A DNA stretch of 37,019 bases from an uncultured Erysipelotrichaceae bacterium (lineage in GTDB: Bacteria; Bacillota_I; Bacilli_A; RF39; UBA660): NCBI GenBank assembly GCA_902791625.1, contig CADAWN010000022.1, positions 1 through 37,019 of the forward strand, given 5' to 3'. The notes beneath the pieces are model-generated. The model was not told the DNA's origin. It worked only from the letters and a program-made list of their open reading frames with translations, and did not search any database. Position numbers and translations under genes: made by a program. Below, piece after piece: positions 1-8,171 of the stretch. Numbering within the stretch: the first letter of the stretch is position 1; each line of letters begins with the position of its first letter.

Positions 1-282
1 ATCTTCAATTAATCTATTTATTTGTTTATTTGTATTATTATCTCTTATTTTTTTGGAATAAAAAAGGTTATAAATTGGTATATATAACTTTATTTTACTT
101 ACTTTATCAAGTATCTCATCTTTACTTAAAAGATCAATAGTATCAATTGCCATATTATTAATAACTTTGTAACCTTTTTCACCTATTTTTTTATAAATAT
201 AATTATTGTTATAATCTAACATATTATATGAAATTGTAGTAGAAAATAATTCAGCAAATGTTGCTAGTAGTAGATATTCCAT
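1..282 (-). CDS. Hypothetical protein, 3' end outside window
   Basis: An open frame reads from ATG at 282 to the window edge, giving about 94 residues that start MEYLLLATFAELF. A GAGG ribosome binding site sits seven bases before the ATG. The visible part has a hydrophobic, leucine-rich start and then a lysine- and asparagine-rich stretch. I see no family motif. The gene begins 11 bases after the stop of the upstream gene (293), so the two are probably co-transcribed. The function is unknown and the C-terminus is not visible. Confidence 0.6.
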   Translation of the reverse strand, partial: MEYLLLATFAELFSTTISYNMLDYNNNYIYKKIGEKGYKVINNMAIDTIDLLSKDEILDKVSKIKLYIPIYNLFYSKKIRDNNTNKQINRLIED

Positions 283-292
283 ATATAACCTC

Positions 293-721
293 TTACTTAT
301 TTAATGCATTTAATAAATTAACTTTAAACATATCTCTTTCTGGATTCTTTTTAGAAATCATTACACCTTTATAAGTAGAAAGCTCAGCTCTATGTCCTTC
401 ATCTAAAATTTCTTCTGGAGTAATATTAGTTAATAATATTATATTCTTATCTAAATATACAGTATAATGTAATCTAATCTCACCATGTACTTTTGTGAAA
501 AGTGCATCAGTAGGTAACTTTAACTCATAGTTCTTTGTCTTTAACTTTTTATCTTCACCAACAAGTTCTCCTAAGAATTCACCTTGTCTAAGTTTTGGAT
601 AATAAGTAAAAGTAAGTCTCTTATAAGCAAGCATGTTATACTTTCTTACTGATCTTTCTTTTTTTCTAAAATCATTTTCATCTAAATACTCGAATATGTA
701 CATGTTTTTTAATTCTGTCAT
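293..721 (-). CDS. Conserved hypothetical protein (142 aa)
   Basis: The frame is open from 784, but the likely start is the internal ATG at 721 (MTELKNMYIFEY), because an AGGGGG ribosome binding site lies just before it and the upstream codons look like leader. The product is a soluble, charged protein of about 142 residues with alternating beta-type segments and no signal peptide or membrane segment. No catalytic motif is recognisable. It lies directly upstream of the truncated gene at the window start and downstream of the gerM-like gene. I do not recognise the family. Confidence 0.7.
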   Translation of the reverse strand: MTELKNMYIFEYLDENDFRKKERSVRKYNMLAYKRLTFTYYPKLRQGEFLGELVGEDKKLKTKNYELKLPTDALFTKVHGEIRLHYTVYLDKNIILLTNITPEEILDEGHRAELSTYKGVMISKKNPERDMFKVNLLNALNK

Positions 722-819
722 TTTAACGCCCCCTATTTCGTTTAAATGCTTTTGTACCTTCAAAGTACACATATTATAGCACATTTTTAATTATTTGTCA
801 ATTATTGTCACTCTATTTT

Positions 820-1767
820 TTATTTTACATCATTTAACATTACAGTTTTTACATTTTTTCCGTCAATCATAAAGACAATATTATTAACATCATAATTATC
901 AAAAACAGAATAACTGATGCTATAAATTACTTCTTCAACTAACTTTTGGTTCTTATCATATAAATAATTATTAAAATCTAAAAAGAATACATTATCTTCT
1001 TTATTATAACCATTAAGTTTCAAATTAGTATTTAAAACACTCATTAAATTAGGTTCATATATATAATTAGTTGTAAGTGAATCTATTATTACTTTTATCT
1101 TATCATCTTTAGTATTCTCATATTTTGTAACTGGTACATAATACTTTTCGTTATTTATCTTTTCTAAATAGTATATAACTGTTTTATTTATGTCATTACG
1201 ACTAGTAATATTATATTCATTATTAATACCTATACTTTTATCTAGTGGATAATTAATCTTTTCTTTACTATTTGGATATTCATTTAGTAGTTTTCCTTCT
1301 ACTTCAATAAATATTTCTTTTACTCCTTTTAAATCAAATATACTATAAACGATACTTTCAATAGTTTTCTTTTCTATACTCTTTTTTAAATTTAAAAACT
1401 CTTTAGAAAAATTAATAGTTACACTTTCTTTATCATATCTTATCTCAAGTACTTTTGTATTCTTTGGAATAGTAGCTTTTAATTCATCAGGAAAACTATT
1501 ATCATTTCCTTCTATTAAACTATTAAGTATAGCTTCAATTTGTTTAGTTTTATCTTTAGAAGTAATAAGTGTTTTTGCTTTAACTAAATATCCATCTTTA
1601 TTTAATAGATAAATACTATTAGTTCCTTCATTAAAAGTATATTCTACTTCTACTTTACTATCTAATTTATCTTCTTTATCTATACCACTAATAACATATA
1701 CAGTAAGAAAAATAAAAAGCGTAATTGTTGTTACAAATATTCTTTTTAGAGCTTTTCTCTTTAACAT
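820..1767 (-). CDS. GerM-like protein with two GerMN domains
   Basis: The 315-residue protein starts with a positively charged tail and a single hydrophobic segment (about residues 9-28), so it is probably anchored outside the membrane. Two copies of a GerMN-like unit follow at roughly 75-155 and 215-310. Each has a pattern resembling IEAILNSLIEG or IKVIIDSLTT, then a VTINFS or VFFLDF strand, then a helix and a final strand before a GK. GerM family proteins act in sporulation and germination of endospore formers. The neighbours gerE and a spoIIIAH-like gene support a sporulation role. An AGGTGA ribosome binding site precedes the ATG. It lacks the lipobox of classical GerM, so this is a family assignment only. 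Confidence 0.75.
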   Translation of the reverse strand: MLKRKALKRIFVTTITLFIFLTVYVISGIDKEDKLDSKVEVEYTFNEGTNSIYLLNKDGYLVKAKTLITSKDKTKQIEAILNSLIEGNDNSFPDELKATIPKNTKVLEIRYDKESVTINFSKEFLNLKKSIEKKTIESIVYSIFDLKGVKEIFIEVEGKLLNEYPNSKEKINYPLDKSIGINNEYNITSRNDINKTVIYYLEKINNEKYYVPVTKYENTKDDKIKVIIDSLTTNYIYEPNLMSVLNTNLKLNGYNKEDNVFFLDFNNYLYDKNQKLVEEVIYSISYSVFDNYDVNNIVFMIDGKNVKTVMLNDVK

Positions 1768-1811
1768 ATTATCACCTATTAAAATTTATGATTATTTTTA
1801 TAAATAATTAC

Positions 1812-1844
1812 AAAAAAGAGAAACAATTAAATACTTATTTCTCC
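1812..1844 (-). terminator. Intrinsic terminator after gerE
   Basis: On the minus strand a GAGAAA/TTTCTC stem overlaps the gerE stop codon and is followed directly by six T residues. The loop is about 14 bases. It separates gerE from the gerM-like gene. Confidence 0.6.
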
Positions 1845-2033
1845 TAATCTAATAAGTTCAACTACAGCACTTGCTCTTCCATTTACTCCTAGTTTTTGCA
1901 TTACATTTGATATATGATTTCTTACTGTTTTTTCACTTATAAAGAGTTCTGTTGCTATTTGTTTTGTTGACTTGTTATTAATTAATTTAGAAAAAATTTC
2001 ATTTTCTCTTTTAGTTAGTATTTTCTTAGACAT
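1827..2033 (-). CDS. gerE: GerE-type LuxR-family sporulation regulator
   Basis: The 68-residue protein consists only of a LuxR/GerE helix-turn-helix domain. The signature LTKRENEIFSKLINNKSTKQ leads into IATELFISEKTVRNHISNVM and then QKLGVNGRASAVVELIRLG. Stand-alone HTH proteins of this length are typical of GerE, the late mother-cell regulator of coat genes. It lies between a SpoIIIAH-like gene and a GerM-like gene, which supports that role over a general LuxR regulator. The start at 2033 is preceded by a GAGAGG ribosome binding site that is buried in the stem of a long hairpin (2038-2078). Confidence 0.85.
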   Translation of the reverse strand: MSKKILTKRENEIFSKLINNKSTKQIATELFISEKTVRNHISNVMQKLGVNGRASAVVELIRLGEISI

Positions 2034-2037
2034 AAAA

Positions 2038-2078
2038 ACATCCTCTCACATACTCTAAAGTATTATATGAGGGGATGT
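2038..2078 (-). promoter_or_regulatory. Hairpin covering the gerE ribosome binding site
   Basis: On the minus strand, ACATCCCCTCA pairs with TGAGAGGATGT across an 11-base stem with one mismatch. A second inner ATACT/AGTAT stem sits in the loop. The 3' arm contains the GAGAGG ribosome binding site of gerE and is followed by TTTTTA, then the ATG. It could hide the binding site, act as a weak terminator of spoIIIAH, or both. The 5' arm starts nine bases after the spoIIIAH stop. Confidence 0.65.
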
Positions 2079-2086
2079 TTAATTTG

Positions 2087-2599
2087 TTACTTCTTTTCGA
2101 ATTTAACAGTAATATACATTTTATTTTGATATTCTTTTTGAATTAATCTCATTATATTATTTGCTAGTTTATTATCATGTTTAGAAGAAATACAAACAGC
2201 TGAGATATTTTCTTTATCTATTTTTACAAAACAGTTTTGATCAAGTTCCTGTTTTATTTTCTTTTCAATAGTTTCTTCTTTTCCTTGCAACTCATTTAAA
2301 TATTTTAGTTGTTCATAGGCATTATTCTTCTCTTCTGCAGTCATTTTATTATTAGTAAGTTGAGACTTTAAAGTATCTATTTGTTCCTTTCTTGATTCAG
2401 TTAGACTTACTCTCATAGCTTCTAATGTAGAACTTTCTGTGACCTTTACAGTTTTTTCTGCTTTAGGTTTTGTCTTTTTTACTGCTACTTTAGTATCTTC
2501 TTTACCCATTAATAATTCATTAGGCATAGTTACATAATAAATACCTAGTACTAATACTAAACTAAATAATGTTAAAAACCATAAATTTTGTTTGTTCAT
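2087..2599 (-). CDS. spoIIIAH: SpoIIIAH-like stage III sporulation protein
   Basis: The protein has 170 residues. It has an N-terminal membrane segment (about 6-24, WFLTLFSLVLVLGIYYVT) with the WFLTL...LGIYYVT pattern typical of SpoIIIAH. A lysine-rich linker follows, then a long helical segment (about 60-120), then a small alpha/beta domain to the C-terminus resembling the ring-building motif fold. SpoIIIAH sits in the mother-cell membrane, pairs with forespore SpoIIQ and forms the feeding-tube channel. Here the gene is not in a spoIIIA operon but stands next to gerE. The GGAGGA ribosome binding site lies in a hairpin. The family call rests on architecture and the N-terminal pattern. Confidence 0.75.
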   Translation of the reverse strand: MNKQNLWFLTLFSLVLVLGIYYVTMPNELLMGKEDTKVAVKKTKPKAEKTVKVTESSTLEAMRVSLTESRKEQIDTLKSQLTNNKMTAEEKNNAYEQLKYLNELQGKEETIEKKIKQELDQNCFVKIDKENISAVCISSKHDNKLANNIMRLIQKEYQNKMYITVKFEKK

Positions 2600-2603
2600 C
2601 TGT

Positions 2604-2636
2604 ATCCTCCTCTATACTAATAGTATGTTGGAGGAT
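2604..2636 (-). promoter_or_regulatory. Hairpin covering the spoIIIAH ribosome binding site
   Basis: On the minus strand, ATCCTCC (5' arm) pairs perfectly with GGAGGAT (3' arm), and between them an ATACTA/TAGTAT inner stem is closed by a single base, with a 3x3 internal loop. The 3' arm is the ribosome binding site of the spoIIIAH-like gene. No T-run follows, so it is not an ordinary terminator. Confidence 0.65.
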
Positions 2637-2647
2637 TTAATTTATGA

Positions 2648-3871
2648 TTATTTATTTAAATAATTTATCGCACTTATTAAACCAAGTTTTCCATATTCAT
2701 ATGTAAGGGATCCTTGCATATAAGCTATGAATGGTTCTCTTAGTGGTCCATCACAACTAATTTCTATACTTGATCCTTGTGTGAATGAACCTGATGCCAT
2801 AACAACTGGATCAGAATATCCAGGCATATCCCATCCTTCTACAACTGAGTTAGAATCAATTGCAGATGCTTTTTGAATACCTGAACAAAATTTTACCATT
2901 TTATCTTTATCATTAAATACAATATTTTGAACGATATCTGCACGTTCTTCATTATATTTTGGTTCTACTTTATATCCTAATTTTTCCATAACACAACTTG
3001 TAAGTACTGCTGTTTTTAGGGCACTTGCAACTACAGTTGGAGCCATATATAATCCTTGTAATATTAATTTGTTCATTCCTAAAGTTGGCCCTACTTCTAA
3101 ACCTTCGCCAGGAAGTGTAAGTCTTTCTCCAACTAAATCTATTAAATTGCTTCTTCCAACTACATAAGCACCATTAGGAGCTATACCTCCACCTAAATTT
3201 TTAATAAGAGAACCAACACAAATATCAGCACCTACTTCAATAGGTTCTTTAGTAGTTACAAATTCACAATAACAGTTATCTATCATTATAATTACATCTT
3301 TATCTACTTTTCTAATTTCTTTAATTACTTTTTCTACTTTATCAAGTGTAATACTTTTTCTAGTAGAATAACCTTTAGATCTTTGTATCTCTATTACTTT
3401 TACTTTATGTTCTTTTAAATAAGAAGTTATCTTTTCATAATCAAAATCATCATTAACTAAATCTATTTGATCATATTTAACTCCAAAACTTTTAAGTGAT
3501 GAATTATTATCTTTTATTCCAATTACTTCATCAAGTGTATCATATGGTTTTCCTGTAATACTTAAAAGAAGATCATTTGGTCTTAGAAGAGCAAAAAAAG
3601 TAACATTTAATGCATGACTTCCAGATATAAATTGTCCTCTTACAACTGCTTTTTCTGCTTTAAAGACTTTAGCAAATATTCTTTCTATTTTATCTCTTCC
3701 TTGATCATTATAACCATATCCAGTAGTTTCATTAAAGTCACTTTCCATAACACATTCTTCTTGAAAAGCATTTAATACTTTTTCTGAATTAATTAAAGCA
3801 ACCTCATCTATTTTATCTAACTCATCTTTTATTTCTTTTTCAGATTCTAATACTAATTTTCTATTATCCAT
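2648..3871 (-). CDS. YnbB-type PLP-dependent enzyme (aluminium resistance / methionine gamma-lyase family)
   Basis: A PLP-dependent enzyme of about 407 residues, full length for the YnbB family (Alum_res domain). It has the N-terminal NETTGYGYNDQGRDKIE segment, the VVRGQFISGSHAL segment, and a SLIKNLGGGIAPNGAYV stretch near residue 225 that should hold the PLP lysine. The C-terminus has the EISCDGPLREPF region. Members are annotated as methionine gamma-lyase or aluminium resistance protein, and the true substrate is uncertain. The ATG at 3871 is preferred over GTG/ATG at 3883 because GGTGG lies just upstream. It starts seven bases inside the preceding SDR gene, so translation is probably coupled. 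Confidence 0.85.
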   Translation of the reverse strand: MDNRKLVLESEKEIKDELDKIDEVALINSEKVLNAFQEECVMESDFNETTGYGYNDQGRDKIERIFAKVFKAEKAVVRGQFISGSHALNVTFFALLRPNDLLLSITGKPYDTLDEVIGIKDNNSSLKSFGVKYDQIDLVNDDFDYEKITSYLKEHKVKVIEIQRSKGYSTRKSITLDKVEKVIKEIRKVDKDVIIMIDNCYCEFVTTKEPIEVGADICVGSLIKNLGGGIAPNGAYVVGRSNLIDLVGERLTLPGEGLEVGPTLGMNKLILQGLYMAPTVVASALKTAVLTSCVMEKLGYKVEPKYNEERADIVQNIVFNDKDKMVKFCSGIQKASAIDSNSVVEGWDMPGYSDPVVMASGSFTQGSSIEISCDGPLREPFIAYMQGSLTYEYGKLGLISAINYLNK

Positions 3872-4589
3872 TATAACCACCATCCACTCTAATTACACTT
3901 TTATTTATATAAGATGCTTCACTACTACATAAGAATACAACTACTTTAGCTATCTCTTTTGGTTCTGCGAATCTTTTAAGAATTATCTTTTTATTTTCTT
4001 CTTCAATTTGAACATTCGTTAATTCCTTATTCATATCTGTATTTATCCAGCCAGGAAGAACTGTATTTACTCTAATTGGAGCAAGTTCTATTGCTAAGTT
4101 ATTAGATAATGAAATAAGAGCAGCTTTACTTGCATCATAATCAGCACTATATGGATAATTAGTATCAACTCCATTAGTTGAAGAAATATTTACAATACTA
4201 GAGTTCTCATTCATTAAATTTTTCGCATACTTACTACATAAAAAACTACCTACTAAATTTACTTCATATACCTTCATAAAATCTTCTTTAGTTTTATCAA
4301 GAAATATACTATCATTTTGTATTGCTGCATTATTAACTAAATAATCAAGTTTACCAAACTTTTCTTTTATCTTATTAAACATTTCTTTAACTTCTTCTTC
4401 ATTTGAAACATCACATTTTACTATTAAACCATCTACTCCAAAACTTTTAACTTCTTCCAAAAGTTTAACAGCTTCTTCATAATGGTTGTGATAATTAATA
4501 ATTACATCATAACCATTTTTAGCAAATTCTAGTGAAATAGCTTTTCCTAATCCACCTGTCGCACCAGTTACTAATGCACATTTTTTCAT
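3864..4589 (-). CDS. SDR-family oxidoreductase, FabG-like
   Basis: A 241-residue classical short-chain dehydrogenase/reductase. The Rossmann cofactor motif TGATGGLG is at residues 8-15, NNAA at 86-89, catalytic serine near 136, and the Y-x3-K pair at Y151 and K155 (YDASK). The family reduces keto groups with NAD(P)H, and the best match in pattern is 3-oxoacyl-ACP reductase. No other fatty-acid genes are nearby, so a housekeeping FabG role is not shown. It overlaps the downstream YnbB-like gene. A GAGGG ribosome binding site precedes the ATG. Confidence 0.85.
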   Translation of the reverse strand: MKKCALVTGATGGLGKAISLEFAKNGYDVIINYHNHYEEAVKLLEEVKSFGVDGLIVKCDVSNEEEVKEMFNKIKEKFGKLDYLVNNAAIQNDSIFLDKTKEDFMKVYEVNLVGSFLCSKYAKNLMNENSSIVNISSTNGVDTNYPYSADYDASKAALISLSNNLAIELAPIRVNTVLPGWINTDMNKELTNVQIEEENKKIILKRFAEPKEIAKVVVFLCSSEASYINKSVIRVDGGYNG

Positions 4590-4641
4590 AGTATCCCTCT
4601 TCTCTTCGTAGATTATATCATAAAATCATATAAATTACCAC

Positions 4642-4661
4642 AAAAAAACAGCATAGCTGTT
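4642..4661 (-). terminator. Intrinsic terminator after yjbR-like gene
   Basis: On the minus strand, AACAGC-TAT-GCTGTT is followed by a seven-base T-run. It overlaps the last base of the upstream gene's stop region. Confidence 0.75.
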
Positions 4662-5326
4662 TATTTAATAATTGAATATGAATTATCAATTAATTCTTTA
4701 ATATCATTATCAGAAACCGTATCATCTAAAATTATAGTTATCCAGCTTTTTTTATTCATATGATATGCTTCATAATAACCTTTCTTTTTTAGAAGGCTAT
4801 CTCTTAATTCTGGTTCTACTTTGACATTTATAATAACTATTTCTCCAGCACCATTATCTATTTTAGATCTATCAAGAGTCATCATAATTGCAAACCATTT
4901 GCCACTTTCTTTTTTTCTAAATACACCAAAATCATCATATTTTTCCCATAAAAATTCAGGTTCTCTTTTATACTTATCTATTATATAATTTGTTATTCTA
5001 TTAGACTGATCTGAAATAAAATAATTTGTCATAAAGCATTCTTTCTTTATCCTGTTCAATATATTAGAATACTTATCTCTTACTTTATTAACAAAAGAAC
5101 CATTTTCACTTTCCACTCTAATATTTATATATTCATCATCTATTTCTAAATCAATAACTTTACCTGTAAGCCTGCCATCTTCATTAATAGTAATATCAGC
5201 TATAAAAGTTGAATCCATAAATACCTCAGAATATTTATAAATATTATTTTCTTTTTTAAAACCAAATGGCACTAATTTATCAAATTCAACTTTAGACTTT
5301 TTAAATATTTCTTTTTCTAAGTTCAT
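4661..5326 (-). CDS. MmcQ/YjbR family protein
   Basis: The 221-residue protein has an N-terminal domain of unknown family (about 1-95) and a C-terminal MmcQ/YjbR-type domain from about 105. The latter shows FLWEKYDDFGVFRKKESGKW, AIMMTLDRSKI, EIVIINVK, GYYEAYHMNKKSWITIILDD and a final ELI segment. The fold is double-wing and proposed to bind DNA, but its biochemical role is not established. A close paralogue with an extra C-terminal EVE-like domain lies at 33993-35009. The start is eight bases after the stop of the flavodoxin gene's downstream neighbour frame, so the genes are tightly packed. A terminator follows. Confidence 0.75.
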   Translation of the reverse strand: MNLEKEIFKKSKVEFDKLVPFGFKKENNIYKYSEVFMDSTFIADITINEDGRLTGKVIDLEIDDEYINIRVESENGSFVNKVRDKYSNILNRIKKECFMTNYFISDQSNRITNYIIDKYKREPEFLWEKYDDFGVFRKKESGKWFAIMMTLDRSKIDNGAGEIVIINVKVEPELRDSLLKKKGYYEAYHMNKKSWITIILDDTVSDNDIKELIDNSYSIIK

Positions 5327-5334
5327 TTTTATAT

Positions 5335-5802
5335 TTATCCTATAAAACTTTTATATTCATCACTTGATTCACTACCATTAAATCTTTTACCAACAACAAA
5401 GTTGATATTTGGATAAGTTCTTCTTAAATCAGTAATACTACCATTTACACTTGATGAACCACTAGTTACAAATATATATACTTGTTTTTTAGAAAAATCA
5501 TGACTTTCAATAAATGTATTTACAATAGTAGGTGCGACATCCCACCATACTGGAAACCCAATAGCTATTTTCTCATAATCATTAAAATTATTTACTTTAT
5601 TTTTTAATTCTGGGCGGTAACTTCTATTAGCCATTTCACGTGATGAACGACTATCCTTATTTGTCCAATCTAAGTCTTCATCTGTATAAATATCTACTGG
5701 TTCAATTTCAAATAAATCTCCTTCTATACTATTTGCAAGATTACGTGCAACTTTTCGTGTTACTCCACTTGCTGAAAAATAACAAACTAAAACTTTACTC
5801 AT
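5335..5802 (-). CDS. Flavodoxin family protein
   Basis: A 155-residue flavodoxin-fold protein. The N-terminal strand and phosphate loop read VLVCYFSASGVTRKVA (residues 4-19), the usual FMN-phosphate site. A second FMN contact is likely at GFPVWWDVAPT (about 89-99), and FVTSGSSSVNG (about 111-121) fits the third loop. It resembles short NAD(P)H-independent flavodoxins that carry electrons or reduce quinones. The ribosome binding site is a strong GGAGG. It lies eight bases upstream of the YjbR-like gene and nine bases after the metallophosphoesterase stop. Confidence 0.85.
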   Translation of the reverse strand: MSKVLVCYFSASGVTRKVARNLANSIEGDLFEIEPVDIYTDEDLDWTNKDSRSSREMANRSYRPELKNKVNNFNDYEKIAIGFPVWWDVAPTIVNTFIESHDFSKKQVYIFVTSGSSSVNGSITDLRRTYPNINFVVGKRFNGSESSDEYKSFIG

Positions 5803-5811
5803 AAATCCTCC

Positions 5812-6897
5812 TTATTTTTGTTTTACATCTATTATTACATATTCTGATTTGGTTCCTGTTTTAAAATCTATTTCCCAATCTGATATACCTGATGTTACTA
5901 TAAAATCAGTACTACCTCTTCTTTCATAACCATATGTTTTATCATTTACCTGAAAGAATAATCCTCCAATTATTGGAAGTGGAAATAACTGTCCTCCATG
6001 TGTATGACCAGAAAGAACTAAATCAACGCCTTCATCTTCTTCATTTTTATAATCACTTGGTTCATGATCTATTACAATCATATATTTATCTTTATCTAGT
6101 CCTTTAACTAACTTACTCATTTCTTTTCTATTTCCAAGTGACTTGTCTTTTCTACCAATAATATAAAAATTATCAACTAGTTTAACTTCATCTGCTAAAA
6201 TATTTATATTATTTTCTTCTAAAATACTTCTTAATTCTTCTTTAGTAAAATCTCTTCTATTAAAATATCCTTCATCATGATTACCATATGAATAGAAAAT
6301 TCCATATTTTGTTTTTATATTTCCTAAATACTTTGTAGCTTTTTGTAAATCTTTCTTTTTAGTAGAATCATCTACATAATCTCCTGCGATAACTATCATA
6401 TCTGGCTTTTGTTTTTCTATTTCTTTTAAATGCTTTTTGAAACCTTCTCCATCAAATGTAGTACCAATATGAGAATCAGCTATTAGTGCTATACGAAGTT
6501 GTTTTATATCTTTATTTGTTTTTATTTCATAGTTAGTCTGCCATACATTATGACATAGATAAAATCCAATAGAAAGATAAATAACTACAGTAAATATAGA
6601 AAGCCATCCTTGATAATAATACTTAAACTCTTTTTTTCTTCTTCTCTTTATTAGTCTAAATATAAGTCCATATATAAGAAAAAATATTGTTAAATGTAAA
6701 AGTATGATTATTGAATTAATAACTGATAAAATATAGCTAAAAATTAGAAAAATAATTAATACTATAATAAAAGATATTATGTTTTTTAACCATTTTTTCT
6801 CTTCTGCTATTTTTTTAATAAATCCAAAATTAGATATTTTAATTACTATATAAATTGTACTTAAAACAAATGAAATAAGTACTACATTATTAACCAC
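5812..6897 (-). CDS. Membrane-anchored metallophosphoesterase (YkuE-like)
   Basis: The protein has 361 residues. The first 115 or so hold about four hydrophobic segments, then a calcineurin-like metallophosphoesterase domain faces outward. The metal-binding signatures are visible in order: ADSHIG (near 141), GDYVDD (near 171), GNHDE (near 205) and SGHTHGGQ (near 297). Relatives cleave phosphoester substrates such as UDP-activated sugars or phosphatidyl compounds, but the substrate here is unknown. The start is a GTG at 6897; an ATG overlapping it by two bases runs in another frame and stops after five codons. It is the first gene of the 5' group, downstream of the DGR. Confidence 0.8.
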   Translation of the reverse strand: MVNNVVLISFVLSTIYIVIKISNFGFIKKIAEEKKWLKNIISFIIVLIIFLIFSYILSVINSIIILLHLTIFFLIYGLIFRLIKRRRKKEFKYYYQGWLSIFTVVIYLSIGFYLCHNVWQTNYEIKTNKDIKQLRIALIADSHIGTTFDGEGFKKHLKEIEKQKPDMIVIAGDYVDDSTKKKDLQKATKYLGNIKTKYGIFYSYGNHDEGYFNRRDFTKEELRSILEENNINILADEVKLVDNFYIIGRKDKSLGNRKEMSKLVKGLDKDKYMIVIDHEPSDYKNEEDEGVDLVLSGHTHGGQLFPLPIIGGLFFQVNDKTYGYERRGSTDFIVTSGISDWEIDFKTGTKSEYVIIDVKQK

Positions 6898-6986
6898 ATA
6901 TTATCACGTCCTATATACCAAAATTATAACATATTTATAAGATATAACACAAAAATAAGACAATTTCTCATTTTTCTATTAACCTT

Positions 6987-7017
6987 ATGTAATTCCTAAT
7001 ACTGCTTGGAATTACAT
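6987..7017. repeat. Perfect inverted repeat just downstream of the DGR reverse transcriptase
   Basis: ATGTAATTCC (6987-6996) and GGAATTACAT (7008-7017) form a perfect 10-bp inverted repeat with an 11-base loop, 18 bases after the reverse transcriptase stop. Neither side has a T-run, so it is not a standard intrinsic terminator. It may mark the edge of the DGR cassette or act as a transcript-end hairpin. Confidence 0.6.
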
Positions 7018-7034
7018 CATATATTATATATCAT

Positions 7035-8171
7035 TTATTTTAATATTTTATAAATTAATATATTACAATTTCCATATCCAAGATGACCTAAATAACTCGC
7101 TATAATACTTTGTTTTTCTTCATCACTTATTTTATTATTATCATACTCCTTATATATTTTTTTAATTTTTCTTTTAAATCTCTTTTTAGTTTTATTTGTA
7201 ACTTTAGATATGGTCCTATTATTTTTTCTAAAAAATCTAAAACCTAAGAATTCTATTTCTTCATTACTTGAATATATTTTTGTTTTTTTATTAAGTTCCA
7301 ACTTATATTTATTAACTATTTCTTCTATTTTCACTTTTGCAAATTTTAAATATTCTTTATCATTATGAATTAATACCCCATCATCCATATATCTAACATA
7401 TTCCTTTATCTTTAACACTTCTTTAATATAGTGATCAAGTTCATTAAGATAAAACGTTGCTATTATTTGTGAAGACATATTGCCTATTGGAAGACCTTTA
7501 CCCTTTCTATATGTAGGAAGTTTTAAAACTTCTTCTATCTTTAATAATTTATCATTTGTATCTAGTTTTTTTAACCTTTCTATTTCATTTTTCTTTAATC
7601 TATTAATTGTATCATTAACATATAATTCATCAGTAGAATCAATTATAGAAAATATTATTTTAAGAACTTGTTTATCTTTAATTTTTTTCTCTATTAATTT
7701 TTTTGCTATTTCATGATCAATATTATAAAAGTATTTACTAATATCAAATTTTAAAATATAAAATTTCTTATATTTATTTTTATAATAATTATAATTTTTC
7801 TTAAATAGTTTTAACGCATAATGAGTTCCCATCCCAACCCTAGTTGCACAGTTTTCATGTATCAAAGTATCATTAAATATATCAATAAGAAAATATTTAG
7901 CAACTAAATGATTAACTATTTTATCTCTTATTTCTTGACTCATTATAATTCTAAGTTTAGGTTCTCTAATTAGAAATATATTATATTTACCTGGAATATA
8001 AGAATTACTTGATAATTTTTCTTTTATTCTGATTAAATTCAAGCTATAAAATCTTTCAAATTTTTCTATCTTACTTTTATTTTTAGTATTTTTTGAAACT
8101 ATATTTTCATACATATCTATTATTATATTTAAATCTGTAATTCTTTTATAAATATTACCTACTTTCTTCAT
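7035..8171 (-). CDS. DGR reverse transcriptase
   Basis: The 378-residue group II-like reverse transcriptase copies the template RNA into error-prone cDNA that replaces the variable repeat. The palm motifs are visible: KFDISKYFYNID (141-152, first catalytic Asp at 143), GLPIGNMSSQ (226-235) and YMDD (261-264), then EFLGFRF. The IGNxxSQ form of motif 4 is the hallmark of DGR enzymes and marks their adenine-specific infidelity. There is no endonuclease or maturase domain, as expected. It overlaps the Avd-like gene by 17 bases, so translation is coupled. Length is usual for the family (about 300-400 residues). Confidence 0.95.
   Translation of the reverse strand: MKKVGNIYKRITDLNIIIDMYENIVSKNTKNKSKIEKFERFYSLNLIRIKEKLSSNSYIPGKYNIFLIREPKLRIIMSQEIRDKIVNHLVAKYFLIDIFNDTLIHENCATRVGMGTHYALKLFKKNYNYYKNKYKKFYILKFDISKYFYNIDHEIAKKLIEKKIKDKQVLKIIFSIIDSTDELYVNDTINRLKKNEIERLKKLDTNDKLLKIEEVLKLPTYRKGKGLPIGNMSSQIIATFYLNELDHYIKEVLKIKEYVRYMDDGVLIHNDKEYLKFAKVKIEEIVNKYKLELNKKTKIYSSNEEIEFLGFRFFRKNNRTISKVTNKTKKRFKRKIKKIYKEYDNNKISDEEKQSIIASYLGHLGYGNCNILIYKILK

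Noticed and set aside
7480..7716. Plus-strand open frame inside the reverse transcriptase
   Set aside because: It lies wholly within the DGR reverse transcriptase, whose catalytic motifs are clear, and has no ribosome binding site or known domain.
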